Assembly: GCF_019683755.1 (NCBI RefSeq)
Contig: NZ_JADGHT010000006.1
Coordinates: forward strand, 1 to 39,844
Length of the DNA: 39,844 nucleotides
Source of the DNA: Thermogemmatispora sp.
GTDB lineage: Bacteria; Chloroflexota; Ktedonobacteria; Ktedonobacterales; Ktedonobacteraceae
Direction of reading: 5' to 3'
Positions 12,981-20,778 of this stretch are shown here, piece after piece (position 1 is the stretch's first letter; the number at the start of each line of letters is the position of its first letter). The notes below the pieces were generated by a model, which worked only from the letters and a program-made list of their open reading frames with translations, had not been told where the DNA came from and did not search any database. A program made the translations under genes and the position numbers.

Positions 12981-14498
12981 ATGCGTGATCAAGCGATGTC
13001 GTCATACCGCCGGCGGGGCCTCTCCCTGACCGCGCGTGTCTCTTTGCTCCTGGTCTTTGTCGCCATTGTTCCGCTACTCATCACGATCGTCGTCAGCCAG
13101 TTCGTCTCTCGCCCTGCTCTCACCGCTCAAGCACGTACCTCTCTGGATACCGATTCCAGCGAGCGCGTGCAGTTGATTAGTAACTATCTGAATGAACGAC
13201 TGCTTGACGCTGAGACCCTCGTCCAGGTGCCTTCGGTGATCCAGTTTCTGCTTGCTTCCCCAGCCGAACGCCAGGACCACGACCTCAGCGTTCATTCGCT
13301 CTACGCCCTTCAAGCTGGCATCAACCGAGACAATCGCTATACGCTCTGGTGTCTCTTTGATGCACAAGGACACCTGGTCCAGTATTGGCCGACCACTGTT
13401 CGGCCCCAGAATCGGGGCCAGTCCCTTGTTCCCCTTCCGTATCTGCGGCGCGTCAATGCCAACCAGCTCTTTATCTCCGGCGTCTACTACGATAGCGCCC
13501 ACAATAAGGCCTCGATCGATATTTACGCTCCTATTACTTTCCAGAAGCATGTGATCGGCTTCTTGCGCGCCTCACTCAATATCGACTTCATCTGGAACAC
13601 TGTCAACAGCGAGACGGGCGCTAATGGACCCGGCAGCTATGCCTTTCTGCTTGACGAGCACGGGGTACGCATCGCCGATCCTGATCCTACGCGTCGCTTC
13701 AAAGCTGTGGCTTCTCTCTCAGCCCAAGAGATGCAAGAGGTAAAGACCGAGGGTCTCTACGGCCTCCAGGGTAACCAGGACAGCTTGCCCCTGCTGGCTG
13801 ATCAGGCTCTGGCCGATTCGCTGCGCAGCAGCCAATTGTCTTCCTCCTTTGAGGCCACCCCTGCCAGCGAGAATGAACCATACGAGATCTTGCGCCATAA
13901 GATGACGGTCGTTCCCTGGACGTACTATGTGTTGAGTCCGGTCAGCACCGTAACGGCGGTGGTCAATAATCAGATGGTGAGCACGATTGTGATTGCGGCG
14001 GCCATGCTCCTGTTGGCGGCCTTTGTTGGTCTCTGGCTCGGTCAGCGTATTACGCAGCCGATCTTGCGCTCGGTTGACCACCTGCGCCGCAGTAGCGAGT
14101 CGCTGCAGACGCTGGCAGCGAAGCAGCAGAGCTCTTCCAGTGAACAGCAGTGGGTGATCGATTCGGCTCAGGTGGGCCTGCAGTCGGTACAGTACTATAC
14201 CGATGCTAGCAATGTGGCAGTCCGCCAGTTGATGTCGATGGTGACGGAGCTGCTGCAGCGCTGGCCACAGCTCGATGCGCGCACAGCTCAACGAGCGTTG
14301 CAGGAGATGGCCAATACGGCGCGCTATATCGAACAGGCCATCCAGTATCAGGAGACAAGCAATCAGAAGCTGGCCACAGCGATTAAGGTCACAACTCAGG
14401 TCAGCGAGCAACTGGCGGCAGGTGCTACCTCGGCCACCAGCGCCGCCGAGCAGTTGGAGCAAGTGGTGCGCCAGCTACGCCGTGTGGTGGGCCGCTAG
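12981..14498 (+). CDS. Membrane sensor with extracytoplasmic Cache domain and MCP-like helical tail
   Basis: A 505-residue protein. A first membrane span (~20-41) is followed by a ~290-residue extracytoplasmic double-Cache-like domain ('SNYLNERLLDAETLVQVPSVIQFLL', '..IDIYAPITFQKHVIGFLRASLNIDFIWNTV', 'YAFLLDEHGVRIADPD', 'VPWTYYVLSPVSTV'), a second span (~334-354) and a HAMP-like start ('QRITQPILRSVDHL'). The last ~150 residues are coiled-coil rich and resemble a methyl-accepting chemotaxis protein ('QVSEQLAAGATSATSAAEQLEQVVRQLRRVV'). The highly conserved CheA-contacting hairpin tip is missing. It probably senses an external small molecule and signals by a non-classical route. ATG at 12981 is the likely start; ATG at 12996 is an alternative, and neither has a strong ribosome site. 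It follows the DUF4388 gene. Confidence 0.8.
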   Translation: MRDQAMSSYRRRGLSLTARVSLLLVFVAIVPLLITIVVSQFVSRPALTAQARTSLDTDSSERVQLISNYLNERLLDAETLVQVPSVIQFLLASPAERQDHDLSVHSLYALQAGINRDNRYTLWCLFDAQGHLVQYWPTTVRPQNRGQSLVPLPYLRRVNANQLFISGVYYDSAHNKASIDIYAPITFQKHVIGFLRASLNIDFIWNTVNSETGANGPGSYAFLLDEHGVRIADPDPTRRFKAVASLSAQEMQEVKTEGLYGLQGNQDSLPLLADQALADSLRSSQLSSSFEATPASENEPYEILRHKMTVVPWTYYVLSPVSTVTAVVNNQMVSTIVIAAAMLLLAAFVGLWLGQRITQPILRSVDHLRRSSESLQTLAAKQQSSSSEQQWVIDSAQVGLQSVQYYTDASNVAVRQLMSMVTELLQRWPQLDARTAQRALQEMANTARYIEQAIQYQETSNQKLATAIKVTTQVSEQLAAGATSATSAAEQLEQVVRQLRRVVGR

Positions 14499-14651
14499 TC
14501 GCTGGGAGCGCTGTGTCTCTGCTCGCACAGCGCTCGCTTGGCGTTGCAAGAGCAGCAAGCAGGACGATGCCGCGTCCCATGCCTCGGCTATCGCCCTGCT
14601 CTTGTTTTGTTCGCTATTTTCTGTGTTGTCTTTCATCGAGGGGAGAACGCT

Positions 14652-15317
14652 ATGTCTGCTATGTTGTCTGCCGGCAGTGCAGAGAAGGGAGCAGAGCGCT
14701 GGCTGCCGCTGGGACCAATTGTGCGCTTGCAGGTTCAGACGGCCCCGCTCAAGGTGCCAGGAGATGCTGAGGAACTGCGCTATGATCCGGCTCCGCTGCG
14801 GCCTGTATCTCAGCTATGGTTATCTGCCGATGGAGTATTTGCGCTGCTGTCGGACGGCTCTCGCCTGTTGGATGTGCACCATCGCGAGCATCCACGCTCG
14901 CGCAATCGCGGCGGCAAGAACGGGGTTTCGCTGGGCTTCACGGCTCATTATCGGGCAATGCGCGCGCGTTTCGGCGAGCATCTGAGCGATGGCTGCGCAG
15001 GGGAGAATATTCTCATTGCCACTGAGCAGCCGGTCCGTCTGGAACTACTTCAGAATGGGCTGGTGATTATTGGGGCCGAGACGGGGCAAGCGGTGCGGTT
15101 GACGCGGCTGCGTGTGGCGACGCCCTGCCTGGAGTTTACGCGCTTCGCTCTGGGTCCCGAAGCGCTGTTCGCCTCTCCCTGCGAGCTGAAAGCAGCGTTG
15201 CAGTTTCTGGATCGGGGACAGCGCGGCTTTTATGCGACCTGCCCTGTAGAGGAGGCGCTTCCTATCGCCTGCGGCGACCAGGTTTTGGCTTTGGCAGCCT
15301 CGGCGGACCAGGGGTAG
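14652..15317 (+). CDS. MOSC-domain protein
   Basis: A 221-residue protein of the MOSC family (C-terminal domain of molybdenum-cofactor sulfurase). The core blocks are visible: 'GENILIATEQPVRLELLQNGLVIIGAETGQAVRLTRLRVATPCLEFTRFAL' and 'LDRGQRGFYATCPVEEALPIACGDQVLAL'. The PC in 'TPCLEF' is the conserved Cys thought to carry sulfur or bind ligand. MOSC proteins hold or transfer sulfur or act on metal cofactors; the substrate here is unknown. ATG at 14652 follows CGAGGGGAG at proper spacing; an in-frame ATG at 14538 would add 38 residues with a hydrophobic stretch not found in the family, so it is less likely. No molybdenum genes are adjacent, which leaves its role open. The gene converges on the ABC permease. 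Confidence 0.82.
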   Translation: MSAMLSAGSAEKGAERWLPLGPIVRLQVQTAPLKVPGDAEELRYDPAPLRPVSQLWLSADGVFALLSDGSRLLDVHHREHPRSRNRGGKNGVSLGFTAHYRAMRARFGEHLSDGCAGENILIATEQPVRLELLQNGLVIIGAETGQAVRLTRLRVATPCLEFTRFALGPEALFASPCELKAALQFLDRGQRGFYATCPVEEALPIACGDQVLALAASADQG

Positions 15318-15331
15318 ACCAAGGCCGAGGC
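15297..15331. terminator. Hairpin between convergent MOSC and ABC permease genes
   Basis: An 8-bp perfect stem GCCTCGGC / GCCGAGGC (15297-15304, 15324-15331) with a 19-nt loop includes the MOSC stop codon. It may act as a bidirectional terminator; there is no T-tract. Confidence 0.35.
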
Positions 15332-15359
15332 CGCCGCTGCAGGATAGCAGGCTCACTGC

Positions 15360-16133
15360 TTAGATGGCCGTTCGCTTGAGGGAGTGCAGGCTCCAGAGAA
15401 AGGCCAGGAAGGTACACAAGCCAGCACAGAGGTAGCCCTGCCAGACGGCTACCTCTCCCAGCCTGCCCAGAAAGAGGGCCCGCGCCCCGTCAACGACATA
15501 GGCGAAGGGATTGAAGCGCGCTATCGCTTGCAACGGAGCTGGGGCCAGCGTCAGGGGAAGCATGATCCCCGAGAGGAGTAGGAGCGGAACACTGACCATG
15601 TTGAGCAGCGATGAGAGGGCTTCGGCACTGCGTAAGAGGAGGGCCAGGCTATAGGAGCAAGCCGCCAGACCCAGGCCTAGCAGGGCAAGTAGCAGAAGCG
15701 CTAGCAAGAGGCCGCTAGGGGAGACCCGCAGCCCCAGTGGTAGGGCTATGAGACAGATCAGGGACACTTGGATGAGCAGGGTCATTATGTCGAGCAGCAG
15801 GCGGCTGAGTAACAGGGCCGTCCGTGGGATAGGCGTCACTAGCAGACGCTCAACGAAGCCGCTCTGTAGCTCCACGACCAGTCCAAAGCCCACATAGCCC
15901 GCTCCAAAGATGGCCATCATGACCAGGAGACCTGGCACGTAGACGGCCATGGCTTCGCCCGCCGGCATAGCTGAGATGCCGCTCAGGTTCTGCAGCAACG
16001 GTGCAAAGAGGAGCAGATAACAGAGCGGCTGGAAAAGACCAAAGATGATCCAGATAGGATGATGCCAGGCCTGCCGAGCCTGGCGCAGCCAGAGATAGAA
16101 AACACAAGAGATAAGCTGCATGCTAGTGCTCAC
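15360..16133 (-). CDS. ABC-2 type permease (DrrB-like exporter subunit)
   Basis: A 257-residue, six-span inner-membrane protein of the ABC-2 export class, similar to daunorubicin-type DrrB permeases: an early span ('WIIFGLFQPLCYLLLFAPLL'), 'GEAMAVYVPGLLVMMAIFGAGYVGFGLVVELQSGFVERLLVTPIPRTALLLSRLL' (the ABC-2 signature) and a closing 'LLSGIMLPLTLAPAPLQAIARFNPFAYVVDGARALF'. It should form the channel for the ATPase encoded directly upstream; the start GTG overlaps the ATPase stop in GTGA, indicating translational coupling. AGGAAA lies just before the GTG; an in-frame ATG at 16121 is an alternative. The substrate is unknown, but TetR control suggests a drug or lipid exporter. Confidence 0.88.
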   Translation of the reverse strand: MSTSMQLISCVFYLWLRQARQAWHHPIWIIFGLFQPLCYLLLFAPLLQNLSGISAMPAGEAMAVYVPGLLVMMAIFGAGYVGFGLVVELQSGFVERLLVTPIPRTALLLSRLLLDIMTLLIQVSLICLIALPLGLRVSPSGLLLALLLLALLGLGLAACSYSLALLLRSAEALSSLLNMVSVPLLLLSGIMLPLTLAPAPLQAIARFNPFAYVVDGARALFLGRLGEVAVWQGYLCAGLCTFLAFLWSLHSLKRTAI

Positions 16134-17149
16134 TTTCCTTTCCAGGAGAAATCAGAACGGATATCAGGAGGGGCTATCATTGGCTCCCTTCTCAGAGAGC
16201 GACCGGTATAGCGGAGGAAAGCGTCATCTAACGAGGGGCGCTCCAGGGTCAGGCTGGTGACGGTTAGACTAGCTTCCTCAAGCAGACGGAGTACAGCCGC
16301 GAGGGCGACCTCCGGCTGCTCTACAGTCAGACGTAGTCGCTCGCCGTCGCCTTCTTGGTGAATGGCCCGGATATATGAACAGGGGCGCAGCAGGGCTGCC
16401 GCTTGCTGCCCAGGGTTGGAGGAGCCGGATTGCGCCAGAGTGAGGATGAGGGTCGCACCAGTGCTCTCTTGCTTGAGCTGGTCAGGAGTGCCCTCGACGA
16501 CAATGCGCCCCTGGTCGATGAGCGCCAGATGGGTGCAGAGTTGATCAGCCTCGTCGAGATAGTGGGTGGTCAGGAGGATGGTGACCCCTTGAGCCCGCAG
16601 GGCGCGCAGGGAGTCCCAGAGCTGGCGCCGGCTGGCAGGATCAAGGCCCAGGCTCGGCTCATCAAGTAGGAGTAGAGGAGGACGATGCACCAGGCCCAGC
16701 GCCAGATCGAGACGCCGACGTTGACCACCTGAAAGGGAGCCGACAGATCTTCCAGCTAGCTCGCTTAGCTCCAGTTGCTCAAGCACTTCGCTAACGCGCC
16801 GCCGCGCTGCTTGGCCTCTCAGGCCATAAAGGTGGGCTTGTAACATGAGGTCCTGAAAAACTGTTGCCCGGATATCTGTACCTCCTTGCTGACCGACATA
16901 GCCGAGCCGGCGGCGTAGCTGCTCCGGGTGACGGCGTAGCTCAATGCCGGCGATGGTCACGTTTCCCCGGTCCGCTGGGAGCAAGGTGGCTAGTATCCGT
17001 AGCAGGGTAGTTTTGCCCGCCCCGTTCGGCCCCAGAAGGCCAAAACATTCGCCTTCGGCGACGCTCAGCGAGAGGCCACGCAAGGCTTCAACGCTGCGCC
17101 CCCGCCAACGATAGCTTTTCCAGAGATCGCTAACGCTGATGAGAGACAT
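16130..17149 (-). CDS. ABC exporter ATPase (DrrA-like)
   Basis: A 339-residue ATPase powering the adjacent ABC-2 permease. Walker A 'GPNGAGKTT' (40-48), signature 'LSGGQ' (139-143), Walker B 'LLLLDEP' (159-165), then D-loop 'LGLD' and switch His in 'TTHYLDEAD' are intact. The C-terminal ~90 residues carry the DrrA-type extension ('ERPSLDDAFLRYTGRSLR'). ATG at 17149 follows AAAGGAG about 11 bases upstream; the ATG at 17170 overlaps that site and is rejected. The gene starts 68 bases after the tetR stop, with an operator (17177-17197) in between, so the TetR protein should control the exporter as well as itself. Confidence 0.93.
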   Translation of the reverse strand: MSLISVSDLWKSYRWRGRSVEALRGLSLSVAEGECFGLLGPNGAGKTTLLRILATLLPADRGNVTIAGIELRRHPEQLRRRLGYVGQQGGTDIRATVFQDLMLQAHLYGLRGQAARRRVSEVLEQLELSELAGRSVGSLSGGQRRRLDLALGLVHRPPLLLLDEPSLGLDPASRRQLWDSLRALRAQGVTILLTTHYLDEADQLCTHLALIDQGRIVVEGTPDQLKQESTGATLILTLAQSGSSNPGQQAAALLRPCSYIRAIHQEGDGERLRLTVEQPEVALAAVLRLLEEASLTVTSLTLERPSLDDAFLRYTGRSLRREPMIAPPDIRSDFSWKGK

Positions 17150-17176
17150 CGCTTTGTCTTCTCCTTTCATTGTTAT

Positions 17177-17197
17177 ATACATACCGAATGTATGTAT
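17177..17197. promoter_or_regulatory. TetR operator 1 (exporter)
   Basis: ATACATAC (17177-17184), 5-nt centre CGAAT, GTATGTAT (17190-17197). It overlaps the -10 region of the exporter promoter, so bound repressor would block transcription. The same repeat occurs before the tetR gene (17857-17877). Confidence 0.75.
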
Positions 17198-17206
17198 GGA
17201 AGCTAA
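17178..17206 (-). promoter_or_regulatory. Promoter of the exporter genes, overlapped by operator
   Basis: On the minus strand TTAGCT (17206-17201), 17-bp spacer, TATGTA (17183-17178). The -35 is weak, but spacing and operator placement copy those of the tetR promoter. Confidence 0.45.
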
Positions 17207-17217
17207 AAAAAAGCCGA

Positions 17218-17829
17218 CTAGGGTGCACACAGGCCACGAATGAAGATCTCGACAGCCTCGGTGGCGCAGGTGCGCAGAGAAAAGGCGCGGGGATTGAGAA
17301 GCCAGAGGCTGCTGAGACCCATGATCAGGCTGTAAGCGGTTATGGCGGCTTGCTCGGGAACGACCTCGGGGCGGATCTCGCCAGCGGCACGGGCGCGTTG
17401 GAGCAGCTCGGCAAAGTGGCCAATCCCGGCCTGAACAGCCTGGATCTTCTCAGCGACGCCGCTCTCCAGCTCGGGCAGTAAGCCAGTGCGCATGGTGGTT
17501 AGCTCTAGCATGGCGCGAAAGTCGGCATCCTCTTCAGGGTAGCTCAGCCAGGCCAGGAGAATTTGACGCAGCTTCTCCAGCGGAGAGCCATCACGCTGAT
17601 AGAGCGGCTGTAGCTTGCGCGCGGCGCGCTCATACTGCTCACGTACCAGGGTATTGAAAAGATCAGCCTTGCTGCCAAAATGCCACTGAATGGCCCCCCG
17701 CGTTGTTCCCGCCCGGCGTGCAATTTCCTCCAGCGTGGTGGCGGCATAGCCATGCTCCAGAAAACACTGCAGGGCCGCCTGCAGTAACTGCTCACGTGTC
17801 CGGGCCGCTGCTTCCTGGGTTCTCCTCAT
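17218..17829 (-). CDS. TetR/AcrR-family repressor
   Basis: A 203-residue regulator with an N-terminal helix-turn-helix (about residues 8-55, 'RTREQLLQAALQCFLEHGYAATTLEEIARRAGTTRGAIQWHFGSKADLF') followed by a ligand-binding helical domain typical of AcrR/TtgR drug-efflux repressors ('ELESGVAEKIQAVQAGIGHFAELLQRARAAGEI'). It probably releases DNA when a toxic compound binds. ATG at 17829 follows AGAGAGGG at nine bases; longer in-frame starts would overlap the operator. It is autoregulated by the operator at 17857-17877 and is transcribed ahead of the ABC exporter, in the same direction. The operator is AT-rich, matching a GTATGTAT half site. Confidence 0.92.
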   Translation of the reverse strand: MRRTQEAAARTREQLLQAALQCFLEHGYAATTLEEIARRAGTTRGAIQWHFGSKADLFNTLVREQYERAARKLQPLYQRDGSPLEKLRQILLAWLSYPEEDADFRAMLELTTMRTGLLPELESGVAEKIQAVQAGIGHFAELLQRARAAGEIRPEVVPEQAAITAYSLIMGLSSLWLLNPRAFSLRTCATEAVEIFIRGLCAP

Positions 17830-17856
17830 TGCTGGCTGCCCTCTCTTTCTGAATAC

Positions 17857-17877
17857 ATACATACCACATGTATGTAT
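17857..17877. promoter_or_regulatory. TetR operator 2 (autoregulation)
   Basis: ATACATAC (17857-17864), centre CACAT, GTATGTAT (17870-17877), preceded by one more ATAC. The arms are identical to operator 1 and the centres share C...AT. It covers the spacer and -10 of the tetR promoter. Confidence 0.78.
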
Positions 17878-17886
17878 CTTTGTCAA
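17858..17886 (-). promoter_or_regulatory. Promoter of the tetR gene
   Basis: On the minus strand consensus TTGACA (17886-17881), 17-bp spacer, TATGTA (17863-17858), ~30 bases before the ATG at 17829. It is overlapped by operator 2. Confidence 0.7.
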
Positions 17887-17919
17887 GGGAGAAACCTCGC
17901 CAGGCGAGGGGGAGAAAGG

Positions 17920-20394
17920 CTACTCGCCGTAGGGCACCCAGATATTTTTGACCTGGGTTGCCTCGCGCAGAAACTCCTCACCTTCACCCTGGACGGGATC
18001 AAGCCAGTCGCGCGGATGGCCATAGTTCACCCAGGTGCGCTTCATATTGCTGGCGGCGGCCAGCTCGACGCGCTTGCTCCCTTCGGCGCTACCGAAGTAC
18101 CAGACCGCCTCAACATCCTCATGCTCGGCCAGCACCTGAATGAGCGGCTCGCGCTCGCCGGTGACGATATTGACGGCTCCGGCAGGTACGTCGGAGGTTT
18201 CAAAGACCTGGTAGCAGTCGGTGGCGCTCAGTGGGGCCTGCGGCGACGGGATGACCACCAGCGTATTGCCCATTGCCAGGGCTGGGGCCACGAGGGAGAG
18301 GAAGCCCAGCAGCGGGAACTCATCGGGGCAGGCAACGCCGATGACGCCCACCGGCTCGCGCACCGCCAGCACCATGCCGCGCAGGGGCGGACGGTGAATG
18401 CTGCCCTCGAATTTATCGCACCAGGCGGCGTAGCTGAAGAGACGGGCAATGGCAGCCTGGACCTCCGCCGCGGCCTCAGCGTAGGCGCGACCTGTCTGCT
18501 GAACCAGGCGCAGGGCAAACTCTTGTTCGCGGGCGGCCAGGTTCTCGCCAATATAGAAGAGGACCTGAGCCCGCTGGTGGGGAGAGGCCTCGCGCCAGGC
18601 GCGCGCGCTGTGAGCCGCCTCAACGGCATTGCGGATATCCTTGCGGTTACCGGCGCCGACCTGGCCAATGATTGTGCCCTGGGGATCACGGACCGGCAGG
18701 CTATAGCCGCTGTCCGGGCGGACCTGCTTGCCGGCGATGAACAGCTTGGGGGTGCGATCGATCGGCGGGATGCGCCCCGCCAGATCAGCAAAGACCTCGC
18801 TGCCGGCCAGAGCCACGCCATTGCTCCCATGCTCGGCATGGCCATTGCCGCTATGGGCCTTGCTTTCGCCGCCCGCTGAGGCTTCGGCCAGCCCACGCCG
18901 ACGCCCCGAGCGAGCCGCCGCGCCCTCCCAACGGGGACGTACGTACTCGTAGAGGCCCTCTTTGCCACCCTCGCGCCCAAAGCCGCTTTCGCGATAGCCT
19001 CCGAAGCCACAGGCGGCGTCAAAGAGGTTGGTCGCATTGATCCAGACAGTGCCGGCCTGCAGACGTGCGGCTACATCAAGGGCCAAATTGATATTCTCGC
19101 TCCAGACGCTGGCTGCCAGACCATAGCGCGTATTGTTGGCTAGGGTGACCGCCTCGTCCGGCGTGCGGAAGGTCATGGCGACAAGCACGGGACCAAAGAT
19201 CTCAACTTGGGCGATGGTCATGGCCGGAGCTACGTTGGTGAAGAGCGTCGGGGGGAAGAAATAGCCCTCGCGCGGACAGGCCGCTGTTGCCGGTTGCCAG
19301 AGCTGGGCTCCTTCCTCAACGCCGCGCTCGACCAGGCGCTGAATCTCGCGGAGCTGGGTCTCCGAGACGATGGCTCCGATGTCAACCGCCTTGTCGAGCG
19401 GGTCACCAACGCGCAGCTTCTCCATGCGCGCTTGCACTTTAGCAATCAGACGCTCGGCAATGTTTTCTTGGACAAGGAGGCGCGAGCCGGCACAGCAGAC
19501 CTGGCCCTGATTAAACCAGATGGCGTCGACAACCCCTTCGACGACGCTATCCAGGTCGGCATCGTCAAAAACGATGAAGGGCGATTTACCGCCCAGCTCT
19601 AGCGAGAGACGCTTGCCGGAGCCGGCAGTGGCGCGGCGAATGGCACGGCCCACTTCGGTCGATCCGGTGAAGGCGATCTTGTTGACGTCGGGATGACGTA
19701 CCAGGGCCTCACCAACCTGACCAGCCTCGCCGGTGACAATATTGACAACTCCCGGCGGGAGGCCAACCTCTTCGACGATCTCGGCAAACTTCATGGCCGT
19801 CAGGGGGGTGTAACGAGCTGGCTTGAGGACGACTGTGTTGCCCATCGCCAGGGCCGGGGCCACTTTCCAGGCGAGCATCAGCAGGGGGAAATTCCAGGGA
19901 ATGATCTGCCCCACGACGCCAAGCGGCTCGTAGCCGGCCAGCTCGCTCTCCATGAGCTGGGCCCAGCCGGCATGATAGTAGAAGTGGCGCGCAACCAGCG
20001 GAATATCGATGTCGCGCGTCTCTCGGATAGGTTTCCCATTATCGAGGGTCTCCAGCACGGCAAGCAGACGCGCATGCTTCTGGATGTGGCGGGCAATGGC
20101 ATAGAGATAACGTGCACGCACGTGACCCGGTGTTTTACTCCAGCTTGGGAAAGCGCGCCGTGCCGCCGCCACGGCTGCATCGACATCGGCAGCGCTGCCC
20201 GCCGCTACCTTTGCCAGTACTTTGCCTGTGGCTGGGTTGATCGTCTCCAGATACTGACCGCTGGCGGGCTTCACGCGGCGGTTGTTGATGAAGAGATCAA
20301 AAGGTTGGCGCTGAGCCAGCCATTGCAGCGCCGGCTCCGCCGCTTCGAGAGCCGGCCCATATTCCATCGATTCGAACAACTCTAACACGCTCAT
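17920..20394 (-). CDS. Double-domain aldehyde dehydrogenase, ALDH16-like
   Basis: An 824-residue protein of two ALDH units. The first (about 30-505) is a full ALDH: oxyanion Asn168 ('PWNFPL'), general base Glu266 ('LELGGKSP') and catalytic Cys300 ('NQGQVCCAGSR'), with Rossmann residues 'FTGSTEVGR'. A Gly/Ser/His-rich linker (~505-560) follows. The second unit (~575-824) is shorter: 'PWNF' has become 'CPDEF', the region that should hold catalytic Cys is absent, and it ends at 'NIWVPYGE', so it is probably not catalytic. This layout matches ALDH16 proteins, whose second unit is degenerate. Such enzymes oxidise aldehydes to acids with NAD(P). ATG at 20394 lacks a strong ribosome site. A promoter (20471-20500) and an inverted repeat sit upstream. 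The substrate is unknown. Confidence 0.92.
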   Translation of the reverse strand: MSVLELFESMEYGPALEAAEPALQWLAQRQPFDLFINNRRVKPASGQYLETINPATGKVLAKVAAGSAADVDAAVAAARRAFPSWSKTPGHVRARYLYAIARHIQKHARLLAVLETLDNGKPIRETRDIDIPLVARHFYYHAGWAQLMESELAGYEPLGVVGQIIPWNFPLLMLAWKVAPALAMGNTVVLKPARYTPLTAMKFAEIVEEVGLPPGVVNIVTGEAGQVGEALVRHPDVNKIAFTGSTEVGRAIRRATAGSGKRLSLELGGKSPFIVFDDADLDSVVEGVVDAIWFNQGQVCCAGSRLLVQENIAERLIAKVQARMEKLRVGDPLDKAVDIGAIVSETQLREIQRLVERGVEEGAQLWQPATAACPREGYFFPPTLFTNVAPAMTIAQVEIFGPVLVAMTFRTPDEAVTLANNTRYGLAASVWSENINLALDVAARLQAGTVWINATNLFDAACGFGGYRESGFGREGGKEGLYEYVRPRWEGAAARSGRRRGLAEASAGGESKAHSGNGHAEHGSNGVALAGSEVFADLAGRIPPIDRTPKLFIAGKQVRPDSGYSLPVRDPQGTIIGQVGAGNRKDIRNAVEAAHSARAWREASPHQRAQVLFYIGENLAAREQEFALRLVQQTGRAYAEAAAEVQAAIARLFSYAAWCDKFEGSIHRPPLRGMVLAVREPVGVIGVACPDEFPLLGFLSLVAPALAMGNTLVVIPSPQAPLSATDCYQVFETSDVPAGAVNIVTGEREPLIQVLAEHEDVEAVWYFGSAEGSKRVELAAASNMKRTWVNYGHPRDWLDPVQGEGEEFLREATQVKNIWVPYGE

Positions 20395-20418
20395 AGCAGT
20401 GATACGCCCCCCGAACGT

Positions 20419-20466
20419 CTTGCCAGCGAGCCAGCGAGCGGATCATAAGCCAGGCCCGCTGGCAAG
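20419..20466. repeat. 10-bp inverted repeat at the start of the ALDH transcript
   Basis: CTTGCCAGCG (20419-20428) and CGCTGGCAAG (20457-20466), perfect arms around 28 nt. Its right arm ends at about the predicted +1 of the ALDH promoter, so it would fold in the mRNA leader or serve as an operator. Confidence 0.5.
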
Positions 20467-20470
20467 GGCT

Positions 20471-20500
20471 ATTGTATCCCAGTTGGCTCCTCGGCGGCAA
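20471..20500 (-). promoter_or_regulatory. Promoter of the ALDH gene
   Basis: On the minus strand TTGCCG (20500-20495), 18-bp spacer, TACAAT (20476-20471). Leader of ~70 nt to the ATG at 20394. Confidence 0.55.
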
Positions 20501-20778
20501 GCCCTCAGCCTTTCAAGCTGCTCGCTAGACCACTCCGCTCCTTGCTTCACACGTTCTCCCCTCGGCTGCGCACCGGAGGCGGCCCTCTGGCCAGGCATCC
20601 CAGCACGGCAAACGGCCGCCAGGCCTGTGGCCAGCTCTCACAGCCCATTACTTAGCCCAGTCAATGAGCTTGGCTGGCCAGTCTCTAGACTATACGACGC
20701 CAGAGGTCGGCGCAGTGCCCTGCACTAATCAGCAATTAACGAGCGGACAAACAGGCAAGCAGCTTACTAGCCTCTCCT

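Larger units (their letters stand above)
20395..20778. other. Intergenic region kinase/ALDH
   Basis: It carries the ALDH promoter (20471-20500) and the inverted repeat at 20419-20466. No gene is credible in the remainder, and no clear terminator for the kinase gene is visible. Confidence 0.5.
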
